Shown: positions 36,200 through 48,643, numbered from the stretch's first letter. The stretch: 64,000 bases of DNA from Vandiemenella viatica (GCA_031002005.1 JARYHS010011408.1:216483473-216547472); one strand, 5' to 3'. Program-made: numbers and translations. The notes: a model not told the origin generated them from the letters alone.

Positions 36200-37779
36200 T
36201 CAATTATTCCTCGTTTTAAGGGGCTTTGACACATCTCTGGTTCTTGTGTCCCCAGCAGTTTCTTCAGGCCAATCAGCTTTGATAAACTCCGCCGCTCTCT
36301 CGGCAAGCATGATAATAGCAGAGATGGGATTGCTGTTTGGAACTCGGGGAAAGACGGATGCGTCGACCACGCGCAGGTTCGTGACGCCGTGGACGCGGAA
36401 TTGCGGATCGACGACTGCTGTTGGGTCTGTGTCAGGCCCCATCTTGCAGCTGCCAGCCTGATGGTTTTCAGGTCCAGTGCTGTAGCGTACCACACAGCGC
36501 CAGTAATCGTCAGAGCCAAACTCGAAGTCCTCGCAGCCAGGAGTCACCGTCTCGTCCAGCGTGAAGTTCCACGGAGCCAGAGCTTCCGTCTGAGTCAACG
36601 CGATCAACAGTTTGATGCCGTCGACCAGTATAGTTATATCCTCCTCATCGGAGAGGTAGTTGGGCTGAAGAATGGGGTAGTCAAGTGGGTCAGCGCTGCG
36701 CAGCCTCATGTAGCCCCTGCTGCGTGGCATGATGTTGGTCGGCCTGGAGTCGACGTATCGTCTACCACACTGAGTGCTTGGCACTTGACCGTCGGTGCAC
36801 TCCTCCGCAAGGCCAGAGCGAGAGCAGTCAGCGTTGATGCCGTCGAAGAAGACCTGTAGGTCAGGTGCCTCGCCAGCCAACTGAGATTTCAGGAAGCCGG
36901 TCATCTGCGTTAGGCCGGTGCCGCTCAAAGGTCCAGTGCGGTTGTTGACAAACTGCTCTACAGCAGAGGTGGTAAGGCTCTCGGTTGACGGATCGTCAAT
37001 GTAGAAAGCGACATATCCCGAAACGTGATTATGAAGATTGTCACCCACTGCAGAGTCTCTCAGTACCGTAATGCCGACCTCATCAAGGTTATCCTGAGGG
37101 CCGATTCCGGAGAGCATGAGTAGTTGAGGCGAACCGATAGCACCAGCGCTGAGGATGACTTCTCTGCGTGCTTGCACTGTCTGCGTATTTCCATTGGAAT
37201 CCAGGAACTCTACTCCGGTGGCAACCAACGTGTCTGGGTCGATGATCACTCTGGTTGCTTGAGCATTGATGGCGGTGTGTATGTTCCCCCTCTCGGCGGC
37301 TGGTCTGAGGTACAACCTGGGTGTGCTGCCGCGGAGACCGTCACTGACCATCATCTGGGCTATGGCGATGCCAGTCTGGTTGGCGCCGTTGAGATCGCCG
37401 TTGCGGTAGCCGAGCTCGACGCCAGCTTGGACTATTGCCTCGGTCAGCGGTGGGTGGTGAGCGAAGTGCTGAACTACCAGCGGACCCTCTGAACCGTGAT
37501 ATCCCTCGTCCAATTCGTCGACGTTGAGGTTGTTTTCGGATAGTATGAAGTAGGGCAGAACGTCTTCGTAGCCCCAGCCTTCATTACCACAGCTTCCCAT
37601 GAGTCGTATATACTTGGATGCCCTCTGGTATACATCATGCCTTGCATGCCGCCTGTTCCGGAGACCATCTTGCCTCGCGGCCAGCTGCATATTCCGCCAC
37701 TGCTGAGGCAGGCGTTCTCTTGAACCTCAGTAGTGTAGTTCCAGTCGAGCTGGGTGCCTTCGGCAGATACCGCGAACGA
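36200..37779 (-). CDS. GMC oxidoreductase, last coding exon (glucose dehydrogenase [FAD, quinone]-like)
   Basis: C-terminal four fifths of an insect GMC-family flavoenzyme; relatives oxidise sugars, ecdysteroids or other alcohols, and the substrate cannot be told here. The exon starts after a consensus acceptor (pyrimidine tract then CAG at 37780) in phase with the upstream exon. Early residues show the FAD-site motif GKMVSGTGGMQGMMYTRG and then GNEGWGYEDVLPYF. GMC signature 2, GAIGSPQLLMLSGIGP, lies about 145 residues further on. The C-terminus has ENHQAGSCKMGP, with the catalytic His, and VVDASVFPRVPNSNP, with Asn at the second active-site position, before the stop at 36200. The reading frame shifts by one base near 37586-37590, between YDSWEAV and GNEGW, as if one G were missing; this is either an assembly error or an inactivating mutation. 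With exon 1 the product would be about 630 residues, the usual family length. Codon use is GC-rich against AT-rich flanks. Confidence 0.9.
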
Positions 37780-38584
37780 CTGAGGAGAGAAAAAGTAATT
37801 TAATTTTTCTAGACACTCTCACACTTTACCGCAACATTATGATATACTGTGCACGAAATTACCGAGAGAATCAATCGTGAAAAACTATTTTTATTTCTTC
37901 ATGAGGAATTTAAATATATTTCTGTCTCTAGTCTTGAAATGGACTTGCAGTGTCTTCATAACTTTGAATCATCTGTGTATGTTACTGATATCAACGTCTG
38001 TGATATGAAGTCACAACAATATTTAACAGTACTGGAGGCAATCTCTAGTATCTGGGAGAAATTCATTTAATAGGTTTTTCTCTATGTGCAATGGCTAGTT
38101 CAATGTTCTATAGGAAAAAACCACATCCAGCGTTTTAACGTAAGATTTTTGTGTAAACAATGGACAGAGTAATAAGGAAAAGTTTTCCAGGATTTTCTTA
38201 GTAATTAAAACAAGGCCCTTCAGGAGCTGTAAAATTTCAGAAACTTGTTTTATCCACTGTTGAGAATTATATGTCTGTGGTGGAAAACAAATTTTGTTAT
38301 TACCCAGCTGTTGAAAATTAAATTTGAGGTAAATTCTCTGAAATGAATTTGTTTGTGAACTTCTGATGAATGGACTGATGCTCTCAGTTTAACCCGACTC
38401 TTCAAAAATATATTTAATTTCAGTTTTATATTTCTTTTGGCAGCTATGACGGAAAGCAAAAAGATATAGAATGTTAAAAAATTTCTGTTGAAACATTTTT
38501 TGCATTTTTTCGTCCTAAATTAAAATTTGAAAGCTTGTAGCGCTGTTGATGAGAGTCTAAGCAACCTAAAACTGGCCTCGAGTG

Positions 38585-38962
38585 CAATGGCGTAGCAATG
38601 TTAACAAGGGTCCCGGACCAAAAAAATTATTTTGGACCCTCAGGCCAGATTGGGAGACCTTTTTTTAGTTTTACCAAATTGCTGGTAGGGGCCCCTTGAG
38701 CAGAGGTTAGGGTCCCTCTGATTTTTGGGGCTCCTGAGCTGTGATTGGGAGCCCCCTGAGCAGTAGCGCTAGGTTCACAAGGCCCTCAGAACTAAAAGAA
38801 AAGGGTCACCCATTTCCCCTGAAGGTCCGTGGGCCCCTCTGAGCTGCGCTTGGAGCCCCCGGGCTGCGCTTGAACCCCCTCTGCTGCGATCGGAGGGCCC
38901 CTGGGCGTGGGGGGGCCCGGTGCACTGCACCGCCTAGCCCTATGGTAGTAGCTACGCCGCTG
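38585..38962. mobile_element. GC-rich hAT MITE in the GMC intron
   Basis: Termini CAATGGCGTAGCAATG and, inverted, CAGCGGCGTAGCTACT. Flanking 8-mers CTCGAGTG (38577-38584) and CTCGAGTT (38963-38970) agree at 7 of 8 positions. The interior is strikingly GC-rich with repeated GGGCCCC and GAGC blocks, unlike the surrounding AT-rich intron. Confidence 0.7.
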
Positions 38963-40091
38963 CTCGAGTTAAGCATTTGATCATGCTGTTAACGCTTGTG
39001 GCGGTGAGCATCAATTTCTAAGATCTGTAGATCGTCATGACGGAGCAAATGCTTAATATAAATTGAACTCTTTTAAAATGGAAAGGTAAATTTTTAGGCT
39101 TGTGGTTGTACGGGGTATAGGACGCTCTCTGTATGGATAACAACTAGTAAGATTTTCTGCTTCGATCAGAAGTATTTTGATTCAGACTGCGTTGCAATTT
39201 TGGAGCAATTAACTTTGAAAGAATACTCGGCACACCGAATTAAGGTCTGATTCCATTCGCAAGAATCCTTACGCGCTCAGAAAATTCAGAAATTATACGA
39301 GTTAACTAGTGGAATAACTTTTCACCAAACCCAATGTTTGTTGAAATACTGAACACTAAACATCATTTATTTCATTTTCGGTCGAATTCTCACGTTCATG
39401 GCAGCTGTGATTTGGCGCTAAAATGGCCCGAATGCAGACTGATGAGTAGGAGTCGGATCCTTATGACCAAAAAAAATAAGAGAAATATGCAGGCAAATAT
39501 GACCTTAAAAAAGGTAAATACGATCTAAAAATAACAAATTATGACCAAACATTTAAATTTACTATACATCAAAACGTGCTGAATTACACATCATTTATTT
39601 TATCCAGTAGTGTCGCTTTCACGTAGAGAGCATAATTTGCTTCCGTGCACTCATTGCACCATTGGGAAATTAAATTTTAATTTTTTTTGTTGAAGTCATT
39701 TTAATTTCACATAATTTACAGAAAAGAACTATTTCACCTGTACTAAAATATTCCTCTCCAAATTGCATTACGTAACTCTGTAACTTCGCACTTTCAGAAA
39801 ATTTTGTTTTCGGCATATTGGTACTCACTGATCCACTGCAGATTTAACACTAACTGAGGATTATTTTAAGAAATATTTAATTGAGACTATGACCGACGCG
39901 GATCGACACAGCATGCTGCTGCTGCATTGTCGAGATTAAAAGGTGGGCGGAACATTAATGTTTGACAATAATGCATAACTTTAATTCTTCACTGGTGAAT
40001 TCTGACTAATTAAGTGACAGTTGGTTTTTTCATCCAGTGTATAATAGGAGTACAGTTCATGCATCAGTATCTTAATTTTTTTTTTTTTTTT

Positions 40092-40335
40092 TCCTTTGCT
40101 GTCATCATTCTCTCGACTGGTTTGATGCAATCCTCCATCCCTTCCTACCTTGCGCTAGCCTTTTCATCTCAACATACGCCTTACAATCCACGTCCTCAAT
40201 TATCTGCTTCATCTATCCTAATTTCAGTCTTCTTCTGCAGTTATTACCTTCGACTGTTCCAGAATCCAGGGACCTTTTTCAGCCAACTTGACTTCTCCTA
40301 TTTCCCGAATGCCATTGTCGACATCTGAACTTCCT
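40092..40335 (-). repeat. LINE 3' end fragment
   Basis: The block CTCTCGACTGGTTTGATGCA..CCATCCCTTCCTACCTTGCGC..CATCTCAACATACGCC..CACGTCCTCAATTATCTGCTT resembles the reverse complement of a LINE pol C-terminus that I recall as frequent in orthopteroid genomes. Family assignment is from memory. It sits next to a T-run. Confidence 0.45.
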
Positions 40336-40397
40336 CGTGACCAGTATCGTCCTCGGCCACTCTGACAGATCTACTTGTTGACGTGGTGGTTACTCAC

Positions 40398-40718
40398 CGG
40401 TATGAGGGTGGCTGTGGGTTCCTCGGGCCCCGCCTCCAGTAGTAGCACAGTCCAGTCGAGTCGCTCCGACAACCTGGCGGCGAGCGCGGGTCCCGCCACT
40501 CCAGCGCCCACCACGATGAAGTCCACCTCTGGAGGGTCTCCCAGCTGAGGAACCAGCTCCACGGCGTCTCTGCCAGCGCGTCCGCACGGGTCCGCTATGC
40601 TGCACTGGCTACGCAGCACGTACTCCACCATCGACATGAACAGCGCGAAGCTGGCCGCACATGAGTTGGCCAGGAATGCGGTGTCCTCGAAGGAGCAACA
40701 GCACGCGTCAATATCCAT
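40398..40718 (-). CDS. GMC oxidoreductase, first coding exon with FAD-binding N-terminus
   Basis: A 107-codon exon ending at a consensus donor (CCG|GTGAGT). It reads in phase 0 into the exon at 37779. Residues around 63-100 hold the Rossmann ADP-binding motif [20 protein letters not shown] followed by [11 protein letters not shown], the N-terminal FAD fold of GMC oxidoreductases. The N-terminal stretch before it is Cys/Ala-rich ([18 protein letters not shown]) and ends in a [13 protein letters not shown] segment, resembling the leader of insect glucose dehydrogenase-type proteins, which are often secreted. The ATG chosen follows a pyrimidine-rich tract and CAG (about 40724), so an untranslated 5' exon further upstream is likely. 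The motif GAGVAG replaces the more usual GAGSAG. Confidence 0.85.
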
Positions 40719-40739
40719 ATCTGACTAGGGAAAGTGACC

Positions 40740-42235
40740 TAGAAACATTACGTACAAAATTATAAACACATGTAGAAACCCTTGTTTACATTTTAAGGAA
40801 TTAATAAAGAGTTACAACCCATTCAGTTATCAGAGGCGGTTCAAGGTCAACTTGCCTTATCCCCACACCACTGCCCTGATCCCTACGTGCAAAGGGGAAA
40901 TGTGTTACTTGCGTACATAGAGGACAATTCGGGGAAATAGGAAGGGAGGGGATGGTGTGATGAAGAGCGGGGGCTGGCAAACATGGCCTTGAGTCGCCAG
41001 TTTGGAGTGTACAGGGTATAACATCTCAATAAACCCGTTAAATATCGAGAGGGAGCTGAAGAATATTTTCGAACATCTCATTCAGTATGTTTATGATTAA
41101 ACAATTTAGCGGGTAACAAGGGCAAGCACAGCAGATTCGAAACATTCTTTAATCTCACGCACGAATAGCTTCAGGAATCGTTCGTTCATCCAGATTTAGG
41201 TGTTCCACTGTTTTACAAAACCACTTGATGCGACTTGCCGGAATGGTTCTTACAAGTCATATCTCTCAGTCCTTTTCAACCACTAATAACCTCGACGTTG
41301 ACATTGCGTACCATAAATTTTTTTTCAAGGAGAAATTAAATACTGTAACGCAGCAGTGGATTTGTAGATATCTGTGTAAGCTCTGAATGGGAGAACATCG
41401 CAGGTCGCTGAATAAGATTATCGCTGGACAGGGAGTTAAAAAAGATCACTGCAGAGGAGTGTAAGGTACTGGCATGCCAAAGCACATGGGATCGGTAGTG
41501 TTACATTAAAAGTCAATCGTGATTAGCTCACATTGTCTTTGACTGAAGACAGTTTGAATACCGAAGTGCTCAGATTTTGTTAATACCATGTGCCACGCAG
41601 TTGACAAATATTGGATTATTTACGTGAGTAAAATGACTTATGGTACGATGATTGTTGAGTACTACAGCAAATGTGGAAGAGATATGTAGTTTGTCATCTG
41701 AACTTAATGTGTCTTCGACTCACTTTCAATCACCCTTATCCACGAACCTTGCAACTTTGGTGGCAAAGTATTAGATGGTATATGTCTGATGACTAGCTCT
41801 GGTGCGTGAGTGTTGAATTCAATAAAACCTACTTGTTTTAATATTACATAAAATTACATTATTTGATTAGTATGGGTATGGGATAAGAAGTTCAATAAGT
41901 CGAACAATTCTTATTTGTGTTCACGTGAATTGCCAGTGAAACCTCCAATAGAGACATTTTCCTAAGGTGCCTCCAACATCCACCATGGACAGTTCCGTCT
42001 TCGTGACATTTTGAAACTTACTCGGATTTACGGAAACAACTAGTGACCGAAGCGAATCGAGACGTGCCTAAGCAGATATGCACCAGATAAGCCGTTTCCC
42101 ATGTAAACACATGTGACAAAGGGCACACTGTCTGTTAGATAGAGAAGCTCGATATTCGAAATTCTCTGAAATGGCGATGGGGAAGGGAGGTTTTACCCAA
42201 TCAGAAATAATCTGATGAAGAGGCGTGGTCTAAAA
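40740..42235. other. Upstream region of the GMC gene, nothing recognised
   Basis: Would contain the promoter and any 5' UTR exon of the GMC gene, which I cannot locate. A possible SINE-tail scrap (CCTCGACGTTGACATTGCG) lies near 41290. Confidence 0.5.
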
Positions 42236-42237
42236 AG

Positions 42238-42259
42238 GGTGTGTGTGTGTGTGTGTGTG
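42238..42259. repeat. (GT)n microsatellite
   Basis: About eleven GT units. Confidence 0.9.
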
Positions 42260-42363
42260 GCTGTCCAATTACAGAATTGTTAATTTGAAGTTACTATTTT
42301 GTGTACGACAAAGTTTTATGATATGGAGTTTCGGGAGATAGTAGAGAAAACTTCGAGACGTCA

Positions 42364-42680
42364 TTGGCGCTACCGACTTTTGTTGGCGGGAGCATAAGGC
42401 CTCCGAGGTGTCGAGGCAAGTGGCAAGCATCGCAAGGGGGACTGATCCATCAAGGGCGCCCGGCCTCGCCCCTGCAAGAAGAAGACGAGCCCAGCAACAA
42501 TGAGAAGCTGGCAACCACCAAGATCATAGAACTACTGACACAAATGATACAGATATTAATCTCATAAAAGGATTATACAAATACAAGGACGAAGTATCCA
42601 CAGTACCCAACTAATGTAAAACCCTATACACAAAAAATTAATGTATAAATTGGAATACAATAAAGCTTTTAAAAAAATAT
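42364..42680 (+). pseudogene. LINE ORF1 C-terminal fragment, no ORF2
   Basis: The frame ends KIIELLTQMIQILIS, like the end of the ORF1 at 25071-25433 (RKIVQLLTQLITAMI). Shortly after the stop both copies carry AATACAAGGACG and then AT-rich sequence; here it ends in an A-rich run near 42670. Zinc knuckles are absent, so it is more strongly 5'-truncated. Confidence 0.6.
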
Positions 42681-43269
42681 GATCCCGACAATATAGCGAC
42701 AGAGTTCTGATCGCCGAAATAGCGTGAAAACACCCTGCTCACTCTTCTAGTCGCCCGAGAATATTAATTTAGAAAATAAAATAAATTCGTATCAGTAGTT
42801 ACAGAAAAAATGTTGTATTTTTTCTTTGCTTTTTCGGTAAAAGTTTCCACAGATTGTACAATAAAAAGGAAAATTAAAACATTTCTGAAAGTTGTAGAGT
42901 TACCAGGTTTCATTTGAAACCCGCACATAATTCCTAAACGAAATATTTTATTAAATTCCCCAATAAACGGCCACAATTATTTTTGCCCATATAATTTTAA
43001 AAAATAATGTAATAGTTTTGATAAGTACACAAAGAACTAAAGTAGTGGGAAATTAAAATTTTATAAGCTTCAGAATTTGGAGGGTGTGAAAGGTGTGCGG
43101 ACGTATAAAATGAGGATTCCAATATCCACGCAGAAGATACAAAAAATGTAGAAAGGAGATCGAAGCAAATGTGGATATTATAGAACTATCCGTTTGTTTT
43201 AAATACAGCTTAAAGATTAATTCTAAAATTATTGACATTAATCTGAAGGTAACTACAGCTACAGTTTTA

Positions 43270-44880
43270 GGAAAGTACGGTCCTGTACGGCCAGTGTTAT
43301 ATTAAAACAGATTGTGGGAAAACAGGGGGAATTCAGTACATAAACACACATTACTTTTTTCTATTTTTTAAAAAGCTTTTGATCCGGTTAACAGGGAGAA
43401 ACTATTGGAAAATGTGAATTGGAGAGGTAGGCTACTAAGAGTAACTAAGAGTCCACGCAACACTAAAAAGTAACCAAGGACTGAAATTGAGCTGCAGTCT
43501 TTTTCTGATATTATTTAATATTATATATAGATGACATTCTAAGAGAATGGAACACTGAATTGAATAAATATGTGAGATTTAAACAGTACATAATTTTTTT
43601 TTCAGATGATCAAGTAATTATTTACGAACGAATTATCCAGATTTGGATTTTCCATGGTTTCCCCAAATCACTCCAGGTGAATGCCGGGATGCTTCCTTCA
43701 AAAGGCCATGGCAGAATTCCTTCCCATTCCTTGCCCCCTATCCTTTCCCGTCTCTAAATACCTAGTTGTTATAGGAGACGTTAAGCAGTTAAAAAGTACG
43801 AATTAGAATGATTTTTAAGAGAAAAGCAATTATTTAGAAATTAAAATATAAAAATCTTGAAGAAAAAGACGGAAGTTAAAGCATTTAATACCGTACAGTC
43901 AGTTAGAACAAAAAGAAGCTTAGAAATCAACAGATAAAACAGATTTCACACTTTATCTGCCTGCCAACTGTGATTTAAAACTGATGACCAATATTACTAC
44001 TTACATAACAAATTATGCATATTTAAATACGTATGTGCACGATACATCAGACTGAAGAATAAAACTACGATTGAAATTTTACAAAAACTATATAAGTAAT
44101 GAAAACGCGTATACTATTGTACTGTCTCACAAGGAGAGTGTGATGATCATATGGTTATATTATGGACTATTATGTAGTATGCAAGTATATTAATATGCAT
44201 ACTCCTTGAGATTGGGTTGCATTCGTGTTCCTTTTGTTTTGAGATGTTGGTTGCCAGGAGTGACATGTTTAAAGCCTATATGGTAGAGGCGTTACATTAA
44301 GTTCGCAAGTTGGATATGTGGACTGAGAAATATTAATATGAGAAGTCCGATTTAAAGATTAACGGTCGTATTATCAACTAGTGTTGGTGGAAGTTGTTAA
44401 ACCATTAACTGAATAAATAAAAGTTTTATCAGAACAATAAATGACTTACGCATCGGTTCATATGTAGATGCTAGCTAAATAAAAATATAAGATAAAGGTG
44501 AAAAGTGGAAACTACATACATAAGTAACCAAGAATAAATCACCACAAGAGATAAGTCAAGAATACAGCCAGCTGGACTGATGTTTCTGATTACTGGTAAA
44601 GGTGATATGGGAACAGAGAAAAAACAACAATGAAATAATACAATACATATATTCCATTAACGATATAATTAAAGCATGTAGAAATCTAAAAAGAATCAAT
44701 ACAGGAAGACATACAAAACTAGTGACATCTTATAAACCAAAAGGCAGAAGAAAGATGAGATGACAAAGAAGATGGAATGAAGTATGAAACTTAAGAGATG
44801 GAGGTCAAAAAAAGAATTAAACGGTAGGAATAAGATGCAGAAAGAACAATGAAATTAGTAGCTCGATAAAATCTCTTTAG
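43270..44880 (+). pseudogene. Decayed LINE reverse transcriptase, interrupted by a SINE
   Basis: Order on the plus strand: FLKAFDPVNREKLLENVN (about 43365-43420), SLFLILFNI, YIDDILREWNTELN (about 43525-43565), FFSDDQVI (about 43597-43620, the FADD catalytic box), then a SINE (43637-43788), then KTEVKAFNTVQSVRTKRSLEI (about 43865-43935) and, far downstream, YKPKGRRKMR.QRRWNE (about 44730-44780), the LINE C-terminus. Stops are frequent. Confidence 0.7.
43637..43788 (+). repeat. SINE copy (3' two thirds), inserted in a LINE
   Basis: CCAGATTTGGATTTTCCATG, then CCCCAAATCACTCCAGG.GAATGCCGGGATGCTTCCTTC, then GGAGACGTTAAGC at the end. It lacks the tRNA head. It directly follows the RT FSDD box of the host LINE. 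Confidence 0.8.
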
Positions 44881-45869
44881 AATGTTGGTAAAGTAGCTTG
44901 ATTAATCCGGATAGCTACTTAAACACGCAATCAAGCTGTAACTGGTTCGCCCATTAGTCGTTTAAAGCTGTTTCTAAACAATATCAGCGAAAAATCTTCG
45001 AGTAAAGACGTAAACATGTTTTTGCCATTTATCATAAATTGACAAACACACAGTATTTATTAATGGCCTCAAGAATACATTATATCTAGCTAGTACTTAA
45101 CACGTTTTTATCTGTTGGCTCTTCTGTCATGGTCACTTAACATGGAATAAAGGCCAGCGTTATATCACACTTCACATTTACAAAGCAAGCGTTGACAGAT
45201 GTGAGACATTCATTAGGGACTCTTAAAAATCCTTGCAGAGACTCAGATTCGATCCGCAGAATTTTCTGTCCACAGTCAGTTACCAGAATACCAATTAATT
45301 ATCGATATGTATGTAGCAGAAATGTCACATTGATGTTCCGTACACTGAAAAGAAGGGGTATCGTGTAAACATGTAAATATACAATAAGAATGGAGGTTTT
45401 CTCGGTGTTGTATATACATAACATTATCTCTGGTAAGTAGTAGAATGATCCCGTTGATGGAACACGACGTTTTGGCGGTCATAGACCCAGAACTATTGTC
45501 ATTTGAGTCAGGTTTCACCTCTCGGCTTGTTTACACTGATTACGGTGAAAACATTAAACTTCCACTAAAATAAAAATATCCCATTGATACTTCAAACTAC
45601 AGAACGTCAGTATCCTAAACACGCCATATAAAATATTTGCAGGTGTTCTAAATAACACATTGAAGATCTTAGCTGAAAATAAATTATTATAAGAACAAGC
45701 AGCTTCATAATTGAAAGTACGTGTAGCAAAAGTAATCATAGTGACAAGGAATTACAAAGCACTCATAGTTTTTTTTGTGATGATTCTTTGGAGACATTCG
45801 TTGGGAAAAATGTCTAGACATGGTTATAAGTTGTATTGAAAGTCTATATAATGACACTAGTTATATCCT

Positions 45870-46520
45870 TATGTTGGTAATTATAATATGAGAAAATATT
45901 TACAATCCATGGTGTAATGCAAGGATTGTCAGCTACTCTTTTTAATATATACTATGAAAATGTTATTCAGGAATGGAAAGAGAAAAGAAGAAATTTAGCG
46001 ACTATACGTATCCCTACATACATTTATATACTGACGACGTTCTAATTGAGAGCTCAAAAACCAATTCACAGAAAACTTTCCATTTTTTTAAGTAGTCCAG
46101 GGAATGAATATAACCTCATATCGTCAATTAAAAAAACTAAAAATAGGAATTTCCTTCTTTGGTATATTGATCAGAATGATGGGTGATGGTGAAGAAAGGT
46201 GTTAGCCATAACCAAGTAATAGAAATGATATTTCTTAGATTGGTTACAGGATGAGCTATAATCGACAAAATCAATTTAGAACAAATCAGAAAAGGAAATA
46301 TTTTCTCAGTTAATGAAGCAATAGAAAAACGTGTCTGGAATGAACACTTTCAAAGAATGCAAGAAAAAATAATTCTAAAATATTTTAAGTTGTAAACCTT
46401 AAATGATTATAGGTATAGGGAAACCCTCAATAAGATGAAACTGAGGCCGGAATAGGTCAAAGGAAGAAGCAGAAGGCGTACTGATATCCCTAGTGATATA
46501 CATATTGCTTTCACAGGCGA
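45870..46520 (+). pseudogene. Decayed LINE reverse transcriptase fragment
   Basis: Reads FTIHGVMQGLSATLFNIYYENVIQEWKEKRR, then an ILTTF region where FADD should be, then INLEQIRKGNIFSVNEAIEKRVWNEHFQRMQEK and later KGRSRRRTDI. It is the same type of LINE as at 43270-44880, in an older copy. Confidence 0.65.
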
Positions 46521-46689
46521 CTGAAATTTGTAGATGATAAAAAATGTAGTAACATCACAATTACTGAAGTTTTGTATCTGTTAATTGCATGCGACGTTTT
46601 ACAATAGAGTGAAGCTAAAACGGCAAGAAAATATTACAACAAAGGATTAAACCAACATTTCAAGAGATTATCACTGATTTCGCAACGCG

Positions 46690-46846
46690 CCGGCGGCATC
46701 TACTAGCTACGCTGCAATGTCGTATTTCGGCATTTTTAATTTAATCTGTGGCGACTTTTCCGAAAAAGGAGAGTGCAAATCGTGAAGAGGACATTATAAG
46801 GAAGCAGTTAATCCAAATTTCAACAGGTCAGTACCAGTTTTGGGGT
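46690..46846 (+). repeat. Dispersed ~150-bp repeat, copy 2
   Basis: Opposite orientation to 18244-18392 and near-identical over GGCATTTTTAATTTAATC, CTTTTCCGAAAAAGGA, GTGAAGAGGA and GAAGCAGTTAATCC. Confidence 0.65.
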
Positions 46847-46859
46847 GGTGGAGAAGATT

Positions 46860-48395
46860 CCCTAGTTAACCTCTGTGGTATTGGCGAGATCACCTTTTTA
46901 TGTCACTAAGGAAATAGACAGGATGTAAAGACAAAACTAAGATTTTTCTCTCTGTCCCTCCCAATTGAAAATAAATAAAAAGAGAAAGAGATTTTTACGC
47001 GATTCTCAATCTGAAGTCCTCGGACCATATGTGGTTCACAGGCATAATAAAATTGTCTGTTTGGCTAGTAATTATTAAGAGTCAATATTACATAATTCAC
47101 TTAGAGTAGTTCACCTCACCTTTCATAACTGCTCTAGAGACTGATTTACATTTCACACACGATTTTATGGATCATGGTAAGAGATAAGCGGTACGTTAAA
47201 ATATTACCAATCTGATCCACCTAAGCATATTTATTTCATGACATTTATTTCAATAACTTAGAACAGCACACGAAATGGTTGAATATAGAATAAAGAATTA
47301 CTGGTTCTGATTTACTTACCGATTGCAGAAAGATTTACGTCTCTCGCTTTGAGCGACTGTATTTATATTGCTACCAAAGTTAATCGCCAGTCATATCGAG
47401 ATAATCCGAGGCACTCTAAAATATGAAGTGGGAGCATCGCTATCAGATTTCGAATTAATCGACGGAACAACGAGGTTTCTATCAACGACTTTAGGGCCTT
47501 GAATTCCTATTATATTTGGGCATACACGATCAGACTATCACGAAGTAAATGACAAACCTCAACGTTAGACATGCAGAATGTCGACTCTGCATTTCAGTAG
47601 TAAAAATACATGCATATACAGCTGTAAATGCTCCTGGACAGTACATTTACCAACAAAAATAATTAAAGCATCCAGAAGTCAATGTAACTTCGTGTGGCTT
47701 TCAGTGTCTCTCATTAAATGGAAACGGAGAAAGTGGTCTGAAAAGTTGTTAGCTTCGTACAATAGAGAGATGTTATATCGATCTTTCTCACTATTAAATA
47801 AACACTTACAATAAGTTGTATGAAGAAACAAAAGATACTTTTAGAGACTCCTTTTATACCCTACCTACAATGGGAGGTGATCATTTCCTAGGTAACGAAG
47901 CATGACATCAAGAAAATTCGTACGTTTTCTTCGATACAACGACATTGTATGGTTTAAAATTAGATTCACTATTCGCGACATGTATCAAAACTCAAATGTT
48001 TGTGCGAGTGATTAGGGAATGGAATAGGAAAGGTTTATTCAGCGAGAAAACTTGGAATCCGATAGGCGTAGGTCTTGACAAACCACTCCAGCCATCCTGA
48101 TATGGGTTTTCCCATTTCGATCCAGGTAAATGCCGGGATGGTTCCGCAAAATAGGCCATGGGCGCCTCCTGCCATATCACGTGTATCCTTCCTATTCACA
48201 AACGATTACACATTAGAATAGATTAAATGCACTCTACGCCATACACTTTTAGTGAATGGCGGAACAATTATAATGGTAATAGAACTGTAGGAAGCTACTA
48301 TATAAATAACGTTAATAATCCGTTTCCAGCTGCTCAGTTTTTAATGAAGTAACTAGTGTGTCACTGTTGATTCCACCTCTTTAATCAAAGTAAAT
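46860..48395. other. No recognisable gene upstream of the mariner
   Basis: AT-rich sequence with one diverged SINE fragment (48100-48171). Confidence 0.5.
48100..48171 (+). repeat. Diverged SINE fragment
   Basis: GGGTTTTCCCATTTCGATCC, AGGTAAATGCCGGGATGGTTCC and AGGCCATGG match the SINE body with many changes. Confidence 0.6.
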
Positions 48396-48466
48396 TCTTT
48401 ATACGAGGGTCGTCCACAAAGTAAGTTCCGTTTCTATTTCTATCCGCGGCAGCGCTACGATCGCAG

Positions 48467-48474
48467 TTCCGAGC
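48467..48474. repeat. Left copy of the 8-bp target-site duplication (TTCCGAGC)
   Basis: Identical to 50036-50043, immediately outside the CATG termini of the P-type element. Confidence 0.85.
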
Positions 48475-48643
48475 CATGGAGGAAGGAAATATACGGAGGA
48501 GAAGTGACGTTAAATCTGTGAAGCAGGCTCTAAACTCTCCCGCATGGCGGCAGCAGCGGTATTGTAACCCAAACAAATGCCGATTTCACACTGTGTCTGA
48601 TGTTCTGATTATTTCATTTTGTAATGTGCATAAGTGTTTTATA

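Larger units (their letters stand above)
37780..40397 (-). other. Intron of the GMC oxidoreductase gene
   Basis: About 2.6 kb between a GTGAGT donor and a polypyrimidine-CAG acceptor, AT-rich. It holds a GC-rich hAT MITE (38585-38962) and a LINE 3' fragment (40092-40335). I see no other coding signal. Confidence 0.8.

Noticed and set aside
36389..36859. Plus-strand frame of 156 codons opposite the GMC exon (also 37124-37492)
   Set aside because: Antisense shadow of a GC-rich conserved coding exon; no domain of its own.
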